DNA of 46,696 bases, from assembly GCA_001553355.1 (NCBI GenBank), contig KQ960873.1, positions 1-46,696 on the forward strand. Reading direction: 5' to 3'. The stretch is from Veillonellaceae bacterium DNF00626. GTDB taxonomy: Bacteria; Bacillota; Negativicutes; Veillonellales; Dialisteraceae. The notes below the pieces were generated by a model. That model saw nothing but the letters and a program-made list of their open reading frames with translations. It did no database searches and was not told the origin of the DNA. How positions within the stretch are numbered: the first letter of the stretch is position 1; every line of letters begins with the position of its first letter. This document shows, in pieces, positions 44,781 through 46,696 of this stretch. A program made the translations under genes and the position numbers.

Positions 44781-45553
44781 AAGCTTTATTTGTGAAATGT
44801 CACGGGAAATTAACGACGGATATGCTCATCGGCGGATTGATTGATATGGGTGTGCCGGTAGAATATGTGAAAATGAAATTGCAAGAAGCCGAATTAGATT
44901 TTCAATTCATAGAAAAAAATCGACCGTCAGATAAAATTCCGGCTCGCTATTTCCATGTCGTGGATAAAGCGAATAAGCCGTTACTTTTGCGGCAAGGTGA
45001 TTTATTCCGCATTTGGAGACACATTTGTGATACGGCAGCATCGGAATGGGAACAGATCGGATGGAAAGTATTTTCCATATTAACCGCCGGTGCGTCAGAT
45101 GCTTTGGACGAAATACCGGCCAATATTGTTGGACTTCGGCGTTGTAATGTACGGGAAGAAGATGTGGTATCTCTGTACTGTTTCCTGGCATGTTTAGACT
45201 ATTTAGGCGTAGAAAGCCTTTTTACCGTGCCATTTTCTCTTAACCCCGGTGAGGATGAAGCCGGTAAGACGACTTATAAAATACTCATTCGAGCTAAAAG
45301 CTCATCGGGAGTGCCTCTTTCGCCGGGAGATATAGATCCCTTCGCTGCTGCGGTATTGGAAGGGCTGTCAGCAGAATTTATCGACATGGATGGGCGTTTC
45401 ATTTCAGAAAAAACTACTTATGGCGCATATAATCCGGACGAGATAACAGGAGATAATACAGTGGCTTTGCATTTAGGCTATTTTAATGACAAAAATAGTA
45501 CCATATTCAGCAGGCAACTCAAGGTATTCGGCGTCAATGTGGGAGAATCGTAA
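44777..45553 (+). CDS. LarC-like (DUF111) protein, N-terminal half only
   Basis: 258 aa. The N-terminus (DMLIGGLIDMGVPVEYVKMKL) matches LarC/DUF111, the CTP-dependent nickel-insertion protein of the pincer cofactor. The usual HxHEVGAVDxIVD motif is changed to GASDALDEIPANIVG, and the C-terminal LarC2 half is missing. It overlaps arsB by 4 bp, so it is co-translated with the lower-ligand enzymes, not with larB/larE. Its function here may differ from nickel insertion; unknown. Confidence 0.7.
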   Translation: MKALFVKCHGKLTTDMLIGGLIDMGVPVEYVKMKLQEAELDFQFIEKNRPSDKIPARYFHVVDKANKPLLLRQGDLFRIWRHICDTAASEWEQIGWKVFSILTAGASDALDEIPANIVGLRRCNVREEDVVSLYCFLACLDYLGVESLFTVPFSLNPGEDEAGKTTYKILIRAKSSSGVPLSPGDIDPFAAAVLEGLSAEFIDMDGRFISEKTTYGAYNPDEITGDNTVALHLGYFNDKNSTIFSRQLKVFGVNVGES

Positions 45554-45700
45554 GGACATAATGAAAGGAAATAGAAAATATTCATAGCCTTTGTCACAAA
45601 CATATATTGTTGGAACTATGGCAAAATGGATAGATTTTATCTTAATAAAATTGACTTTTTGCTATATAGGGTAATTGTCTTGCTTTTTATGTTTTTACTT
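45554..45700 (+). other. Spacer between the larC-like gene and the repeat array
   Basis: AT-rich sequence with no convincing gene or terminator. The last ~40 bases already resemble the end of a repeat unit (TGCTTTTTATGTTTTTA). The T-tailed hairpin in the first repeat (45804-45827) may end arsAB transcription. Confidence 0.5.
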
Positions 45701-46696
45701 ACTTTGAGCATGCTGACGGATAGAGCAGGTTGTTACAACGCACGTGAGAAAAAGCTCATTGTACGCCAGCTTACCTCTACCGTCAATTCCTACGGAATTG
45801 CCCACCTTCTCCGTGTGCGGAGAAGGTCTACGCTTTTAACGATATTGTTATATATATAAATACGATTCTTCGGGGATTTAAATCACTATAAAAGTTTTAC
45901 AACGTTTATAGTGATACAATATATACTTTCACTGTTCAGATATAAGCTGTGATATCTATAATGATTTTCCGGGGATTCCTGATGACTACAACGGTTTTAC
46001 AACATCTGAGATTGCACAAATGGTCCACTTTCTCCGCGCACGGGGAAAGTCCCGGCGAAGCCGGGGATAGGGGTAAGCTTGAGTAGAACGAGTACTTCAA
46101 ACTCGACTGAGAATAGATAATACGTTTATGGCTCATTTGTGTTGTAACGGTTTAGTGCTATCGTTTTTTATGTTTTTATTCACTTTTAGCATGTTTATGG
46201 ATAAAGCAGGTTGTTACAACGCACGTGAGAAAAAGCTCATTGTACGCCAGCTTACCTCTACCGTCAATTCCTACGGAATTGCCCACCTTCTCCGTGTGCG
46301 GAGAAGGTCAGCGCTTTTTTGATGTTCTCAAATGTATGAATACGATTCTTCGGGGATTGTAAATGACTATAATGGTTTTACAACGTTTATAGTGATACAA
46401 TATATACTTTCACTGTTCAGATATAAGCTTGTGATATTTATAATGATTTTCCGGGGATTCCTGATGACTGCAACGGTTTTACAACATTTAAAATTGCACA
46501 AATTATTCACTTTCTCCGCGCACGGGGAAAGTACCGGCGCAGCCAGGGATAGGGGTAAGCTTGAGTAGACCGGGTACTTCAAACTCGAATGAAAATAGAT
46601 AACACGTTTATGGCTCATTTGCGTTCTGCCGGTTCAGTGCTACTGTTTTAGTTACTTTGAGTATGCTGACGGATAGAGCAGGTTGTTACAACGCAC
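45701..46696 (+). repeat. Tandem array of a ~475-bp structured repeat
   Basis: Units start at 45701 (481 bp), 46182 (472 bp) and 46654 (cut by the window end). A 105-nt core is identical between units (45724-45828 and 46205-46309). Each unit holds hairpins CAATTCC/GGAATTG and ACCTTCTCCG-TGTG-CGGAGAAGGT, an internal ~99-bp duplication starting GGGGATT (45872 and 45971), hairpin ACTTTCTCCG-CGCA-CGGGGAAAGT, CCCGGC-GAA-GCCGGG, and a TTGAGTA...TACTTCAA segment. Short ORFs (45626-45859, 46128-46322) cross the core but are not supported as proteins. Confidence 0.92.

Overview
The window looks like chromosomal DNA of a low-GC, Gram-negative Firmicute of the class Negativicutes (Veillonellales; Dialister/Veillonella-like). 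The main pointers are an OmpM-type protein (signal peptide + SLH domain + coiled coil + beta-barrel porin), a Lon-family protease gene next to dnaB, and an adjacent pair of CobT-like genes that overlap by 8 bp, as described for arsAB of Sporomusa ovata. The genus is inference.

Region 1 (1-15034) is a nearly unbroken S10-spc-alpha ribosomal superoperon: rpsJ-rplCDWB-rpsS-rplV-rpsC-rplP-rpmC-rpsQ-rplNXE-rpsN-rpsH-rplFR-rpsE-rpmD-rplO-secY-adk-map-infA-rpmJ-rpsMK-rpoA-rplQ. Two good sigma-70-type promoters precede it and an intrinsic terminator follows rplQ. An msrAB fusion gene follows (15208-16143).

Region 2 (16260-23400) holds rpmG-secE-nusG-rplKA-[L10 leader]-rplJL, closed by a terminator. 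rpoBC does not follow. Next come a LonC-type protease and dnaB. The classical Firmicute order (secE-nusG-rplKAJL-rpoBC-...-S10) is therefore rearranged.

Region 3 (23400-32010) holds an exported DUF3298-like protein, a ThiW-type ECF S-component, ompM behind a consensus promoter, a 600-bp block of mosaic repeats bounded by two copies of the ompM 3' end and terminator, and an FbpABC/AfuABC-like importer operon. Region 4 (31639-37107) holds an ArsR-family repressor divergent from a metal-efflux module (a small HMA metallochaperone with an apparent ATA start, and a P1B ATPase lacking its own HMA domain), a YbjN-like protein, a DUF1294 membrane protein, a DtxR/MntR regulator and a homocysteine methyltransferase.

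Region 5 (37258-45553) reads as a corrinoid salvage and remodelling locus: a BtuF-like lipoprotein, an AP-endonuclease-2/TIM-barrel protein that by context may be a CbiR-like cobamide-remodelling hydrolase, the ArsA/ArsB pair that would attach a new (possibly phenolic) lower ligand, and a LarC-like protein. A large AT-rich gene for a PLD-helicase-DUF3427 protein (SauUSI-like type IV restriction enzyme) sits in the middle. Region 6 (45554-46696) is a tandem array of a ~475-bp structured repeat that runs off the window; a related copy lies at 26770-27310. These repeats contain perfectly paired hairpins and are the most likely undescribed element here.
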